A stretch of 64,000 nucleotides of DNA, taken from NCBI RefSeq assembly GCF_019649055.1, contig NW_026570294.1, forward strand, positions 645,080-709,079, read 5' to 3'. Numbering within the stretch: position 1 is the first letter of the stretch; every line of letters starts with the position of its first letter. Position numbers and translations under genes: made by a program. Under the pieces are notes generated by a model that saw only the letters and a program-made list of their open reading frames with translations, was not told where the DNA came from and ran no database searches. This document shows positions 45,516 to 56,489 of this stretch, piece after piece. The stretch comes from Paramacrobiotus metropolitanus (taxonomy: Eukaryota; Tardigrada; Eutardigrada; Parachela; Macrobiotidae).

Positions 45516-46413
45516 TGGTTGCCAGTTATCCTCATCCACACCGCCGCCACCACCACCACCACCAGCACCACCACCACCAGCAACACCGCCTCCCCCTTAC
45601 AATAATACTACAAATTCTGCCAGGCTCACGCATTATCATGAAAACGACGACGACGACGACGGTGGCCCCGCGACCGCAGCCACCCGCGAATATGAAGTAA
45701 CAGTGCTTTACTCCACGAACCGTGCCCACCAAGAAGATGACTGCCGCGAAAACACTCCGCCAGCAGCCCCTCCAACCACACCTACCTTTAACAACAACGA
45801 CGACGACGATGACATAATTTCCCTGGCAGCCAACGTGTCAACCGGCTCCGAGTCCCCTCAAAACAGCCACCTTGCTTTGTCACTTATTTTGGTACGTCGC
45901 ATGACTAAACATATATTCGGAGAGAAATGACTGAATAAAAAATATTATATATACTTCTTTTTACAACAGCCGTTGCCTGCGCCCGTTGTCACTCATCACT
46001 ATACACTCGTCTGCTTGACACGCATCTCCAATTTCTACCATTTTCAAAATATTATGGAGCAGCCGCTTGTTCCACTGGATGCCTATTTTGAGGCTTCTCT
46101 CAATTCAACCGCCATCCCGCGCCCGGGACTGGAACCGCAGCCCCCGGCCAGCTATGTTCCTGACGCTTACCGCAAGTACACATATCTTGACATCTACCGC
46201 CACTTCAATGTCCGTCACATACAGCAGGTGTTAAAAAATTACTTTAAAAGCTTTGTACAATGTCAGCGTTGTGCTAGCTGCTGCACGCTTATTATTCGCA
46301 AACGCGGTAAATTGCGCATGTTTTGCCTGAACTGTCAGATACAAGTGGTGGTAAATAAGCGCATGGGAACTAGTTCCGCTTCCGGCAATAGCAGGCCTAC
46401 AGCTGTTGTTTAA
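45430..46413 (+). CDS. eIF2-beta-like zinc-ribbon protein, two exons
   Basis: Exon 1 (ATG 45430) encodes a basic start, then poly-Pro and Asp runs. It ends in phase 0 at 45891. Intron 45892-45969 has GTACGT and ACAACAG ends, and exon 2 runs in phase to 46413, giving about 300 residues. The C-terminal ~75 residues match the core of translation initiation factor eIF2-beta/eIF5: a helical lead (RHIQQVLKNYFKSFVQC), then CQRC and CLNC zinc pairs enclosing a basic beta strand. eIF2-beta helps place initiator tRNA. If exon 2 is used alone, ATG 46054 would be the start. Loss of the N-terminal Lys blocks of cellular eIF2-beta suggests a decoy or modulator, not a replacement; this is inference. Confidence 0.5.
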
Positions 46414-46735
46414 TGCGTGCACGACCGCAACGTGAGCCAGCGCGAGTAATGAGTTCTGCTGCTGCGCTATTAATTACGATCACAATAATAAAATGTCATT
46501 GCTGCTGCAGTCATCACCATTACGAGAACCGCTACGTTCCTTTTACTTAAACGGTATCTTATTCGCCCAAAAACTATAATCACGTTCATATTTCATCGTC
46601 ATCCGTTATGTAAAAAGTGCTGTGAACAGAAACTAAAAAATTTGCCAATGATTCCACAATAAAAAATGTTAACAGTCGATTGTTTTCAATTCCAAAAAGA
46701 CTAACAAAAGTGTTCCGAAAATTTCACGAGAAAAA
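46414..46735. other. Right flank of the viral cluster
   Basis: It contains AATAAAA at about 46486 (likely polyadenylation signal of the plus-strand gene) and TTTATT-type signals for the minus-strand host gene. No inverted repeat to the left flank was found by eye. Confidence 0.35.
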
Positions 46736-46753
46736 AATCGTTTACGATGACAT

Positions 46754-49700
46754 TTATTCACCGTGCCGTTCCAGGCGGCGTCCAACTTCGCGCCCCCATG
46801 CCCGAGCACCACCTCCACCGTTTCGTCGTCGGCGTCCTCCACGTCCTGAGCGTCCAGGCGGCGGGAGTGCTTCGTCAGACGGTGGCGGGGGAAAATCGTA
46901 GCTGCGACCATCGTCCATACCGCCGCTGCCGCCGTCATGGCCGTGCTCACCAGCTGATAAATTATTATTTGTAAAACGAAGATGTAAAACGACCACTTCA
47001 AGCACGCCAAGCGTTAATTTGAGAAAATTTTTGAGTTTACCTTCACTCTCAAAATTGGCGGCATCGTCATCACCCACATCGTCTTCCTCCCACATTTCTT
47101 CTTCACCATCAGCCACACCACTGGATGGTGGATAAACATCGGGAGCATCATCCTGCTGCTCCTCGATCGATTCCATTCCGTGGACACCGCTGATACTGCT
47201 CCGATCTTGGGATCTAGCCAACTGTGACGGCAGACGGTATCCTGTTTTCTCGCAAAAAAAATTTAAATATGCCAGTATGTAAGAATAAGGTATCCGCAAA
47301 AAAAATATTTTACTTTAAGAAATACCTTCAGCGCTCACGCGATAAGATGTGTCGTGTCGGAGCGGCGCCGATGGAGACCCGGAATGTGTCGAGTAGGAAG
47401 AATTCCGGTGAAGTCGTCTGTTCGCTGTTTCCTCTTCCTCATTGTCTGCCAACAAAAAACTCTTCCAAAAATGGGATTATGAAATTACAACAACAACAGC
47501 AACAACAACAACACAACAACCAAATACTCTTCTGCTGCAACGCTTACCCGCAGAAATCCCTTGGTGACTAGCCAAATTGTTGCTGCTGTTGTTGCTGCTG
47601 TCGAGCCCAAAGTCCAACAGATTCCGCGATCCTATCAAAAAAATACATCGCATAGAAAAAGCAACTGCAATTCAAATACATTTTATAATATCGCCAGCTC
47701 CTACCGCGGCATTCCTCCCGGTTAGGAACAATATTCAGCTCGACATTCTGATAGATTCTGTCGTCTCCAGGGCCGCCGGCCATGCCGCCAGCGCGACCAT
47801 TCACCTCCTCGTTCCCCGGCAGACCGTTATATTCGGGATTATAGTGCATCACGGCTTCATGTTGTTGAGCCGGTGGTGGTGGTGGTGGTGGTGGGGCGTC
47901 GGTGGGAGGCCGCTGCTGCCGCGAGAAGAGGAATGCCAATGGACTGGAGCGAGGCGTAGGCATATGTCGCGGGCGAGATGTGCTGAATGTCGGTGAGAAA
48001 CTATGATTCTGCTGTGGGCGGAGTGGGCGACTTCGATTGAAGATCGGAGTGAAGGCAGAATCTTGCTGGGGTGGTACGCGAGGGTTGTTGTTCCGGTTGT
48101 TGGGATTGACGTTAGCGCCACCGCCGCTGGCTGCTCCTACACCGCTCACTCGACCTAGCCGGAAGCCGCGTTTCCACAGGACACAGATCACGATTATAAC
48201 AACGAAGATGATAACACCAACGCTGATTCCTGCTGTGGCAAACTGGTCTAATGCCATCCCACGCCGTGTTTCGGCACCTACAAGCAGACACGGTGGACAG
48301 GACAAATTATACACAATTGCCCCGGTAGAAGCAGCAGAGGTTGCGGCGGGGTTAGTGGTTGTTGTAGTAGTGGTCGTGACAATGCTGAATTCCGCTGATG
48401 ACAACAACACGGATGCATTGGAGGTAGCGGTGCCCACAACCGAAACAAAATTATTTTTTCCGTCGCTACCGCCATTGGTGATGTTGCCACCTCCATGGAC
48501 ATAACTGATGTTATTAAGAATTATCGTAGGAATAACTGTATTATTAGCAGTAGCGCTGCCGTCACGCCTGCTGCTGCTGCTGCTGCTGCTGTTTCCGGGC
48601 TCCTGCTGCACTTCCGACCGAGCGATATTAGTGCGTGTACTTGTGTTCACTGGTGGTGGAGGGGAATTGCCATGCAGGCGCGGTGCACTTGCGTTAATGC
48701 CAATGTATGAATATACAGCGGTTGCCGTAGCCGACGTGCTGTTCATCAGTGAAATGGTGGTAATGGTGGTGGTGGTAGTGGGTAAAAAATTGTCGAGGGT
48801 TAGTAGCCGATTAGTAGCGGAATTGCTGGCGTTATGGTTGCTGGACACCGGAACTGCTGAAGCCATTTCCGTTACCAGCGTCACAGCCGCCAATGTCGTT
48901 GGCGACGAAGACGAAGACGACGACGACGTTAGCGTTATGCTCGGCGTAAAGGATGTTGTTTCTGGTGATGTTAGCGTACTTGTCTTATTGGCGCGACTGA
49001 CAGTTGTGGTTGTTGAGTCATCACCATCATCATCTATCACCGACGACGATGCTGCATGAGTCACAATACGATTGCCGACCGTGCTGCTGGTTTGCACTGA
49101 CAACCACCGAGACCCGAAACGTAGAGGATGCAGGGACTGGCAGCGGCGACGGCGACAGCGGCGGCAGCGTCGCCGTCGCTGAGTGGCAACAATAACGCTG
49201 GCGAGGTTCGCTCCACTGTTATCGTTGTTATAAAGGTCGGGATGAATACGGTAGCAGTACTAGTAGTAGTCTTAGAGACGGTAGTAGTGGGAAAAGTAGT
49301 GATAGTAGTGGTAGTAGTAGCAGTGGTAGCGGAAATAGTACGATTAACAACCACAGCCGGGTTAACAGTGAAGCCGTAGCGTTGCGATAGTGTTGTTGAT
49401 GTTGATGTTGCGCTCTTACCGCTATCATCACCGCCTGCGGGAGTCATGGCGCGCGTGCTGTACTCCTTGTCACGTGCAGGAGTGGTTGTTGACCATGATT
49501 CGGTGACAGTTGTAAATGGTGGCGTGCTAGGCTTCCAGCCTGGTCGAAATGGGGGTGTCGTTGCAGTAGTCCACGTGCAGCATGGAGGATATCCACAACC
49601 GCTACGCAAACCTATAATAATACTCGTGCACATATCACACTGCCAAGTTTCGTATTAGGCCTCGGATGTTACTTTTACCGTAATGCATTCAAATTTAAAG

Positions 49701-50174
49701 TATTTATTAGCTCGTTCAGTATATACCTGCAGGGCAACGATTGGCAATGACGCGCAGACCCAGGTTTTCCAGGCACTCCAACTCTCGACAGCGGCTGGAC
49801 CCATCAAATACCGTAAGGGAGAGGAAAAGTAGCTGCAAATCGGGAAAATTGTGCGTTGGGGGCCAATTGGGAAGCACATTAACATCCGATCCGGTCATAT
49901 CCAGCATACTGACTCCCTTCACAATGACTCCGGGCTGGTTATCCAACGGCCACAAGTTCACCTTGCTGTCGCCGCATTTCCAAAACGTTTCCCGACAAAC
50001 ACAGAAATATGGGCAGGCAACGACGGGGGTGGAGGCAGCGGCGGATACAGCGCGATTAACGGCTGCGGATGCAGCGAGAGCGCCGTCTGATAGTAAAGGG
50101 CGCTGTAGTGCAACAGCAGTACACGGCGATATTCCTGCTACCACGATAATTATCCCTGCAATTAATTGAGACAT
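46754..50174 (-). CDS. Host type-I membrane protein: Cys-rich/LRR-like ectodomain, S/T-rich stalk, TM, tail
   Basis: The first exon (50174-49731) begins with a signal peptide (MSQLIAGIIIVVAGISPC), then CPYFCVCRETFWKCG and leucine-rich strings, like an LRR N-terminal cap. An intron near 49730-49615 leads to a very long Ser/Thr-rich, mucin-like stalk (49,600-48,300). A hydrophobic anchor AGISVGVIIFVVIIVICVLW lies near 48200, with a basic stop-transfer KRGFRLGR. The tail is Pro/Gly/Asn-rich and continues in small exons (near 47620, 47450-47340, 47245-47045, 46950-46754) ending RRLERHGE. Frames on the stalk change once near 49080-49100 without a clear intron. It is probably a heavily O-glycosylated receptor; no ligand can be inferred. 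Confidence 0.5.
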
Positions 50175-50199
50175 GCTTTTGTACAGCGTACAGTCATCG

Positions 50200-50640
50200 A
50201 TAATTGAAAATTTTAGAGCTGACGAGCGTATTGCATGGAAGTGTTTTCAAAGTGAAATCCACAATCTGCTTCTCTCTTTCTGTCTGCACTTACCTTAGTA
50301 ACACGATAATGTTAGGCCAATGAGCTAAAGAATGCTGTTCACTGATAAGATGAGTGTAGTTTTTATTCGTACACATCCACACAACAAAGCTTCATGGCGC
50401 CATCGTAATGGGTGAAGTCACACAAAAAATAAAAGTCAACATAATACTACTGAGAGCATGAGAACCTCCAGTAAATGGATTTCTTATCGCATGTTTTCGA
50501 AATAATAATGTTCTGCACTGCTTGTAACGGAGAGAAAGAGAAAAGCGATATCCTGCGTGTTGTAAATCGCAGTTCACTTAGTGGATGCATGGAAAGTGCA
50601 TTCGGTACACAAGAGCAGATGATGGTTATACTGATGATAG
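50200..50640. other. No gene recognised
   Basis: The stretch contains purine-rich GAGAGAGA tracts (50640-50670) leading into the hAT-derived repeat. No supported coding region. Confidence 0.4.
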
Positions 50641-52662
50641 AGGGAGACAGAGAGTGAGAGAAAGAGAGCGCGCGCCCATCTGTCTACCTGTTTATGACTG
50701 TGTGTGTGCGTGTGTGTGCGAGAGAGCGCGTGCTGCATGCTGCATGACTGCAACGCCAGTGTATCGCTGATACGCTGCGAACCTCAAGAAATTCGCAGCG
50801 CAGCTGCCGCTGTCTGTGCAAGTGTGCACGCGTGCAGTACGACTGCACGGCTGCGACGGGAGTGTATCGCTGATGCATCTGCTGTGCGAACCATAAGCAG
50901 ACTCGCAGCCCAGATGCAGCCGGCGTGGTGTTGCGAGGGGTGTCGCCCCTGGCCCCTGGCAGGGGTGTGTTACAGCACACCAGAATGGGTAGTATTCATC
51001 AGGCTCCCATCGGTGCAACCTGGCATCCACTGCTCGAACGCCTTCAATATATTCGGCCCGTTATCAACACCAATGTACCCAATCTTTTCTCTAATTTCGC
51101 ATTCCGCAATGACTTCTACTGCTAAAGTGGAAATATCTTCGGCTTTATGTGTGCGCTGAATCGGGGGCAGGCCAGCATATGTCGACGAAGTTTTCATTGG
51201 CGGTCCAAAGAAGTGCACCGTCATTCCAAGGTATCCCCGTTTCGAACGACTGCTCCAGATATCGATACAGAGAGCAACTGGCTTATCATCGGTTTCTTTC
51301 AGAAGTTGTTTCAAATTTTCTTTGGCGGTGTGTGTCATTTCCTGCTGCCTCCGATTAATGGTTCGTCTTGATGGCCACTAGATGCGAATTATCATTAAAA
51401 CCGAAAACCGTGTAATCAACGTTGAATAAAAAATTCGCCTGCGCACAATGAATGAAATTTCATTATAAAAGTAAATTATTTAGGAATGTAGTGCAACGAT
51501 GATTTTACAACGTTGGTAAAGCGATTAAGAATTAAACCCAGAATTTTGTTAAAATACAGAATATTTGCACTCACCATCAGTGTAAGGTTTCCAGCTCGAA
51601 CTCCAAATGCCTCCAGTTTGGCTTGTTTCTTGGAACCGTCTGTAGCGCGTGGTGCAGTAGTGAACGCAACAACATCCTGTAAATTGTCATTTCTGTTATT
51701 TACTGAAGGGTAGATACTAGATATTATTACTTATTTACTGAAGGGTAGATACTAGATATTATTACACCTCACTCCAAAAAGCAGTGCTGCTGGAAAGTTT
51801 AAGTTAACAGTAAAACTTACTTGCGCTTTACTATGGTTTCGCTTCACATGGCTACCAAAGTTAGCGTAGCTGTTGACTGCATTAATACGCTTCCCTAATG
51901 GGCAACTTGCGGAGACGCACAGACGGCAGATTCCCGTGTGATTCCGTTGCGGGACATTCGATTTGCTCTTTCCGCTGACCGAAGATCTCTCAGTAAAAAA
52001 TTCTTTAAAGTACTCCGCGTCCGTTCTCTGCAGACTGCTAGAACTTGAAGCCAACACCGACGTCCCCGTATTGGCCGACGTCGACATATCCGAATCTGGA
52101 CTCGGCGCATCAGTATCCATCGGAATCCAGAAATAAAGTCACATCGAGACGAAAGCTGGATGACTTTTTTTACGAAGAACCAGAGGTTTCACAAAAATTT
52201 CAGTAAAAAAGTAAAAAAACTAAAACTTCTTACCCGTGTCTTAGCGTGTGATTTAAACCAGCATGTTAACTTCAGATTAAACCACCGCAGTCGGTTGCCA
52301 ATGCCTTGCGTTTCCCAATGCATTACCATAGAGGCAACGTCTTGGGCGGTCGTAGCGTGCGTCTATTCAAGCAATTTTCTAGACGTATGCTTCTTATATT
52401 AAGGAAATTTATTATATGATTCTCGTCCAGAACGATACGAGTACAGTAATAATTCTGATATTTTCCCCATGTTAATTTCATTTTTGCTAGGAACTGGAAT
52501 CCGCAAAGTTACGCTAAACTCGAGTTGCGTTATCTTATTTTTGAGTTGCGCTAGAGTTAAGTTTTCCTCTCGGCGAGTTAAGTTTGAAAGTTAAGTTATA
52601 ACTCGTTAACTCGAAAAAAACTCGCGTCAAGTTAAATAGTTAAAATTAACTGCCCAGGTCTG
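50640..52662 (-). mobile_element. hAT-superfamily DNA transposon, truncated/internally deleted
   Basis: The right end (minus-strand 5' end) starts CAGACCTGGGCAGTTAATTT at 52662, a hAT-type terminus, followed by a leader full of TTAAC/ACTCG words. Coding blocks on minus are a BED-type zinc finger (about 52120-51830; GICRLCVSASCPLG then HVKRNH), a linker exon near 51676-51571, and the start of the RNase-H catalytic core (51338-50970; LCIDIWSSRSKRGYLG and IGVDNGPNILKAF). The later catalytic and dimerisation parts are missing, and the frame passes into a GC-rich terminal repeat shared, inverted, with 16.2-16.6 kb. A non-autonomous remnant. Confidence 0.7.
51696..51764. repeat. 37-bp tandem duplication
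   Basis: TTTACTGAAGGGTAGATACT and the following bases occur twice in tandem, inside the hAT remnant between two coding blocks. Confidence 0.8.
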
Positions 52663-52818
52663 GTAAGATGCTTTTTGAGAGGACACAGGAGAAACGGTCC
52701 ACTCAGTTTCTGAAGCAGAGAATCAGTGTTGCTTTAATGCGAGGTAACGCTGCTTCTGTTCAGGAAACGTTTTGTATCGGTAAGAGACTTGGCGAAGTGT
52801 ATTATGTGTTGAAATGAT
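52663..52818 (+). mobile_element. 3' fragment of a retroelement ORF, abutting the hAT end
   Basis: The plus frame reads STQFLKQRISVALMRGNAAS, which parallels LRPRISIEIQRGNAVSVLGT in the longer fragment at 58.84-59.27 kb. It begins exactly where the hAT terminus ends, so the hAT copy probably inserted into it. It ends at a TGA near 52816. Confidence 0.5.
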
Positions 52819-52829
52819 GAACTGCGTAA

Positions 52830-53795
52830 TTTTGCTTTTAACCTATGTCAATGGAATAAACCAATTAAAATTTTTTCCTGCGCCCATAGCCACAAAATGC
52901 AAAATTTATACTGTAATTCGTGATTCTTGCCGGGACTGCAGACTGGCAGTGTGTCATTTTGACGTCACTGACAAACAGGGAGTTTACGGTGTGCCAACAG
53001 GAGAACTACGCATTGGCTCTGTTTCTGTTCGTGTGCTATCATATGGGCGGTGGTGTAATACCGTGGCCACAGCACTGCCACTTAATTTAAGGAAACTATA
53101 AACATTTTTATCACACATTTGTCGCCCCGTTTGCAGAGGATAGTTTTCTGTAAATTCTTATGTATCTGCCAAATTAACAAAGACAAAGTTTGCGAACGCA
53201 CGCTGTTTAAGAAGTGCCGGGATGAGCACATGTTGTTATGGGCCTACGATGACTTCCCGGCGTAGCTTAGGCGTACGGCTCCCAACCGCCACAGGGCGCC
53301 ATCCGGGCGAGAATCGTCAATTCTCGTTAATATTTTGGAGAAAATTGGCTAGCCTACTCGTAGCTGTTGAATTTTTAATTTTGCTTACTGATTAGTGTTT
53401 ACTTTTAGTACTGATTACTGTCAGGAAAAATGCACAGACTGTGCAGCATCACTACTGATTACTATGCTTCTGTCTTCTGTGATCGATAAACTTCTATTCT
53501 CGTCGCGCTGTCGCATGCCTAACGGAGGTAGACTGGAGAACACTTCAAGTACCCACTACACATGGTCATAGTGTTGAGTCTGTTGACAGCTTGGCACTCT
53601 GTTCAGTCTGCACATTCATACTGGCTACTGCATCGTGGATATTCGCCTGCAATTTGCAGTTTTTATTGACAATCATATCAGCAGAATTGCAGATGATGAT
53701 TGAGGGATTGTTGGTGTTTGGGTAGCTTAATCGCATCGGACACGTGTTACTGGCTTCGGCGAGCACGAAGATCTGGAGCGGGCGTGCAGTCTGCG
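52830..53795. other. No gene recognised
   Basis: A short plus frame (52814-53101) has several Cys residues but no splice context or recognisable family. The rest is intergenic and forms the upstream region of the F-box gene. Confidence 0.35.
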
Positions 53796-53803
53796 CAGCT
53801 GCC

Positions 53804-55964
53804 ATGCAGATGTTTTGCAGCAGTGTGGCGACGTGGAACGCCGTGGATGTGCTCATGGACGGTCTGCTGCAGCACGGCCACGTGGTCAGCGTCGTGGACG
53901 GCGGTCTGCTGATTGACTGGCAGTGTGGCCTGGGCCCACAGCGTGAATCCGCACATGTACAGCTGGTCGAATATGGACGCATCTTCCAGTGCCGCCAGCC
54001 AGTCCTGGCACGCCCCCGAATCCCAGTCCCCCACGACGACGAGTGCAGCGAGGAGGACGTCGATCACGAGGGGCTGTCGGTGCAGGTGCTGCTGCGCCGC
54101 CATCCCAATCCCGGTGCCGCCTGGATCTGGTACCCGGGAACGGCGGTCCCCGTTGCATCCTACCACTATGAGCATTTTGTGTGGGTGCAGGTGCAACTGT
54201 CGGACGGGCAGGGCATCGTGGAAGAACTGCTGCCCTGGATGCAGGTGCGCGCCGTCACACCGCCCGCGGGTGCGGGCCCCGACAGCGGTCTGGCCCGCGT
54301 CGTGCAGGGCGCCTTCGTCATCCGCTCGTGTCATCTGCCGGCATCAGCCTCCAGCCGTATCGCCCCGGCCCTGCTGCTCAAGCAGGTTCTTGGTGGTCGA
54401 CGGGGCAGAGTCTTGTTCGTTTCGCTCTTCAACCAGACACTCCTCTACCTGCAACGGGAGACGGACACGCCGCTGACAGCTGAGCAAGTGGTAAGCCGTA
54501 CATGCTCTTCGACTTAATTATCTGGCACGGGTGATCCTGTACTACTGCGGTACGGAACTATAAAGTGTGTAACGGAATTCAATTAAGAAGTGAATTCCAT
54601 CAAACATGGGCTATAGCTTACAAGGGTATTTCTGCTGCAGGCTAAAATTGATACCGTGTTACTTCCAACTACAGTCAGCCAACAAATTGTTGTTTTTACC
54701 CAAGCTGCCCATGTAAAGGAGGATATCTTGTAGCTGGTGAAACGGGTAATGTTTGTAAGGCGTTGCTTTGACTTCGTTGCAGGAAGGGTTCTGTGCTGAG
54801 GAGGATGAAAGAAGAAGATACTCTGCTTGTGAAGCTAACTCGCACTGGCTTTGGCAGCAGTTGCAGCTGCTGGGGGTGTCGGTCATTCGGCCACACAGTC
54901 GCAAGGTCAGCATACCGGTGGCCAGTGGCAGTGGTACAGGGGCTTGCTTGCGCCTGCCGTTGCCGACGGAACTGCTGCTGGAGGTCTTCCGCTGTCTGGA
55001 CTCCGTTGGGCGCGTGCGCTGCTGGCGGGTGTGTGCCGCGTGGCACCGCATCCTCCGCACGACCGGGAACTTCCCCGATGTGTGCGTCTCCGCCACGGAA
55101 GGCGAGTACGGCCCGACGCCGTGGTTCTTTGAGAGTGTGCCCCAGGCCGGCGTGGGCGGCCAGTACTGGGTGGTGGCCTGCCTGCTCAAGTGCCTCACCG
55201 CCCGCACCCAGCTGGCGGTCTTCATTCATTTGCAGGTGCACCACGCCCGCCAACTGGCCGCACCCCTCCAGCACGTTCTCCGGCCCAGTCGACGCCGACT
55301 GCCGACGCTGGTGTTCTACGACTGCGATTTCGGTGGCAGGACGTGTGTCGACGGGCTCATTGGCCGGACGGTTGATCTGGCCGTGCGGTGTAACTGCGAG
55401 CGGATGGTATGGAAGCAGTGCTGCATGGTGACGCAGACGGCGGGTAAGAGGCAGCTGGCCCTTGTCCCGCTGCAGGCCTTCAGCACGCAGTCACAGCCGG
55501 AGATGGAGCGGCAGTTGCGGGCGGTCTGGGAGGAGAATCGCGGCCTGCAGCCGCCGCCAGTCGCCCCGCGCCAGCTGTTGCCCGCCGCCGCCGCTATTGC
55601 TGACTCCACATGTATCGGCCAGCCGCGGGACAGAGAGACGGACGTTGTGCGTTAGGCACCGCCATGAATAGCCGGTGCTTACTGGGGGACTGGATTCACG
55701 TTGCAGGCTCTCGACTTCCAGCAACCACAGTGGGATCCACATCCGTCTACGCAGCACCGCAATGTGCAGTGGACGGCGTCGGCTCGCGGCGATTTCCACG
55801 TGGACGTCAGTCCGCTGACGACAGTGACGGCGATGCACGATGCCGTGATTAGACTGGCTGCTGGCCCGTGGCCGGCAGCCGTCTTCCTTGTCGACGGGTT
55901 ACCCTGTCCGGACGGCATTCGGCCGCCCCAACGCGTCTGGCTTGGCAACAACCTTCGCTCATAA
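53804..55964 (+). CDS. F-box family protein (tardigrade-expanded family), three exons
   Basis: I start at ATG 53804 (or 53810), just before TWNAVDVLMDGLLQHGHVVS, the family's N-terminal motif. Exon 1 ends at a GTAAGC donor near 54492. Exon 2 opens after TTGCAG near 54781 and contains an F-box (LRLPLPTELLLEVFRCLDSV, then CWRVCAAWHRIL), followed by a conserved region with YWVVACLLKCLTARTQLAVF and VFYDCDFGG. Exon 3 (after GTTGCAG near 55707 to 55964) is ALDFQQPQWDPHP onward. The F-box recruits Skp1-cullin ligases; the N-terminal domain likely has a family-specific role. It is GC-rich and intact. Family membership is shared with 0.1-1.7 kb. Confidence 0.65.
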
Positions 55965-56489
55965 ATAGATTATGCAAAATAATACTTACTAACAGTTGAT
56001 TTTCCTGTTAGTCTTCACTTTTTATACAGTGTCGTTAGCAACGAAAAGCTTCACAACGTCCTCATAGGCTAAAATGGTTTGTGTTATGACATTTTGTTTA
56101 TTTAATGTGCATTGTGCTAAAAACAATTAAATTCCTGTTTTTAGAGCAAATTAGTCAGCGTTGCGGTACTGCTATTTAATAATAAATATACCGGTAGGTG
56201 AAAAAGTTGTTGGCAGTGGCAAGTTACAAAAGTTGCAGACGCTGGTACTCTACGCGACAGTTAAAAGTCAAAAATAACGAAAGCTCACGTTTTCTCTCGG
56301 GTTATAAAGGTACCGTGCTTGAAAGGGCCGTATCAGTTCTTTTACAATAGCAAGACGACAACGCTGCTTCAGAAAAGTAGTAGACCGCGCGTCTCCGGTT
56401 AATTCCTGAATTTAATTTACCACCCACGAAATACAGCAATTCAGGTAAAGGCGGACTAAATTACCTCGACCTAGACGCGACGATGATGG

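Noticed and set aside
26730-46740. Terminal inverted repeats of the viral element at 26.7-27.2 and 46.4-46.7 kb
   Set aside because: I compared one flank with the reverse complement of the other by eye and found no match beyond short AT-rich words. A computed alignment is needed.
48508-49059. Plus-strand hydrophobic/valine-rich frames
   Set aside because: They are antisense shadows of the Ser/Thr-rich stalk codons on minus.
16198-51005. Whole 34-kb interval as one giant transposon bounded by the inverted hAT-like repeats
   Set aside because: One copy is part of a recognisable hAT remnant with its own right end at 52662. The interval contains ordinary host genes, and the repeat itself looks like a dispersed transposon end.
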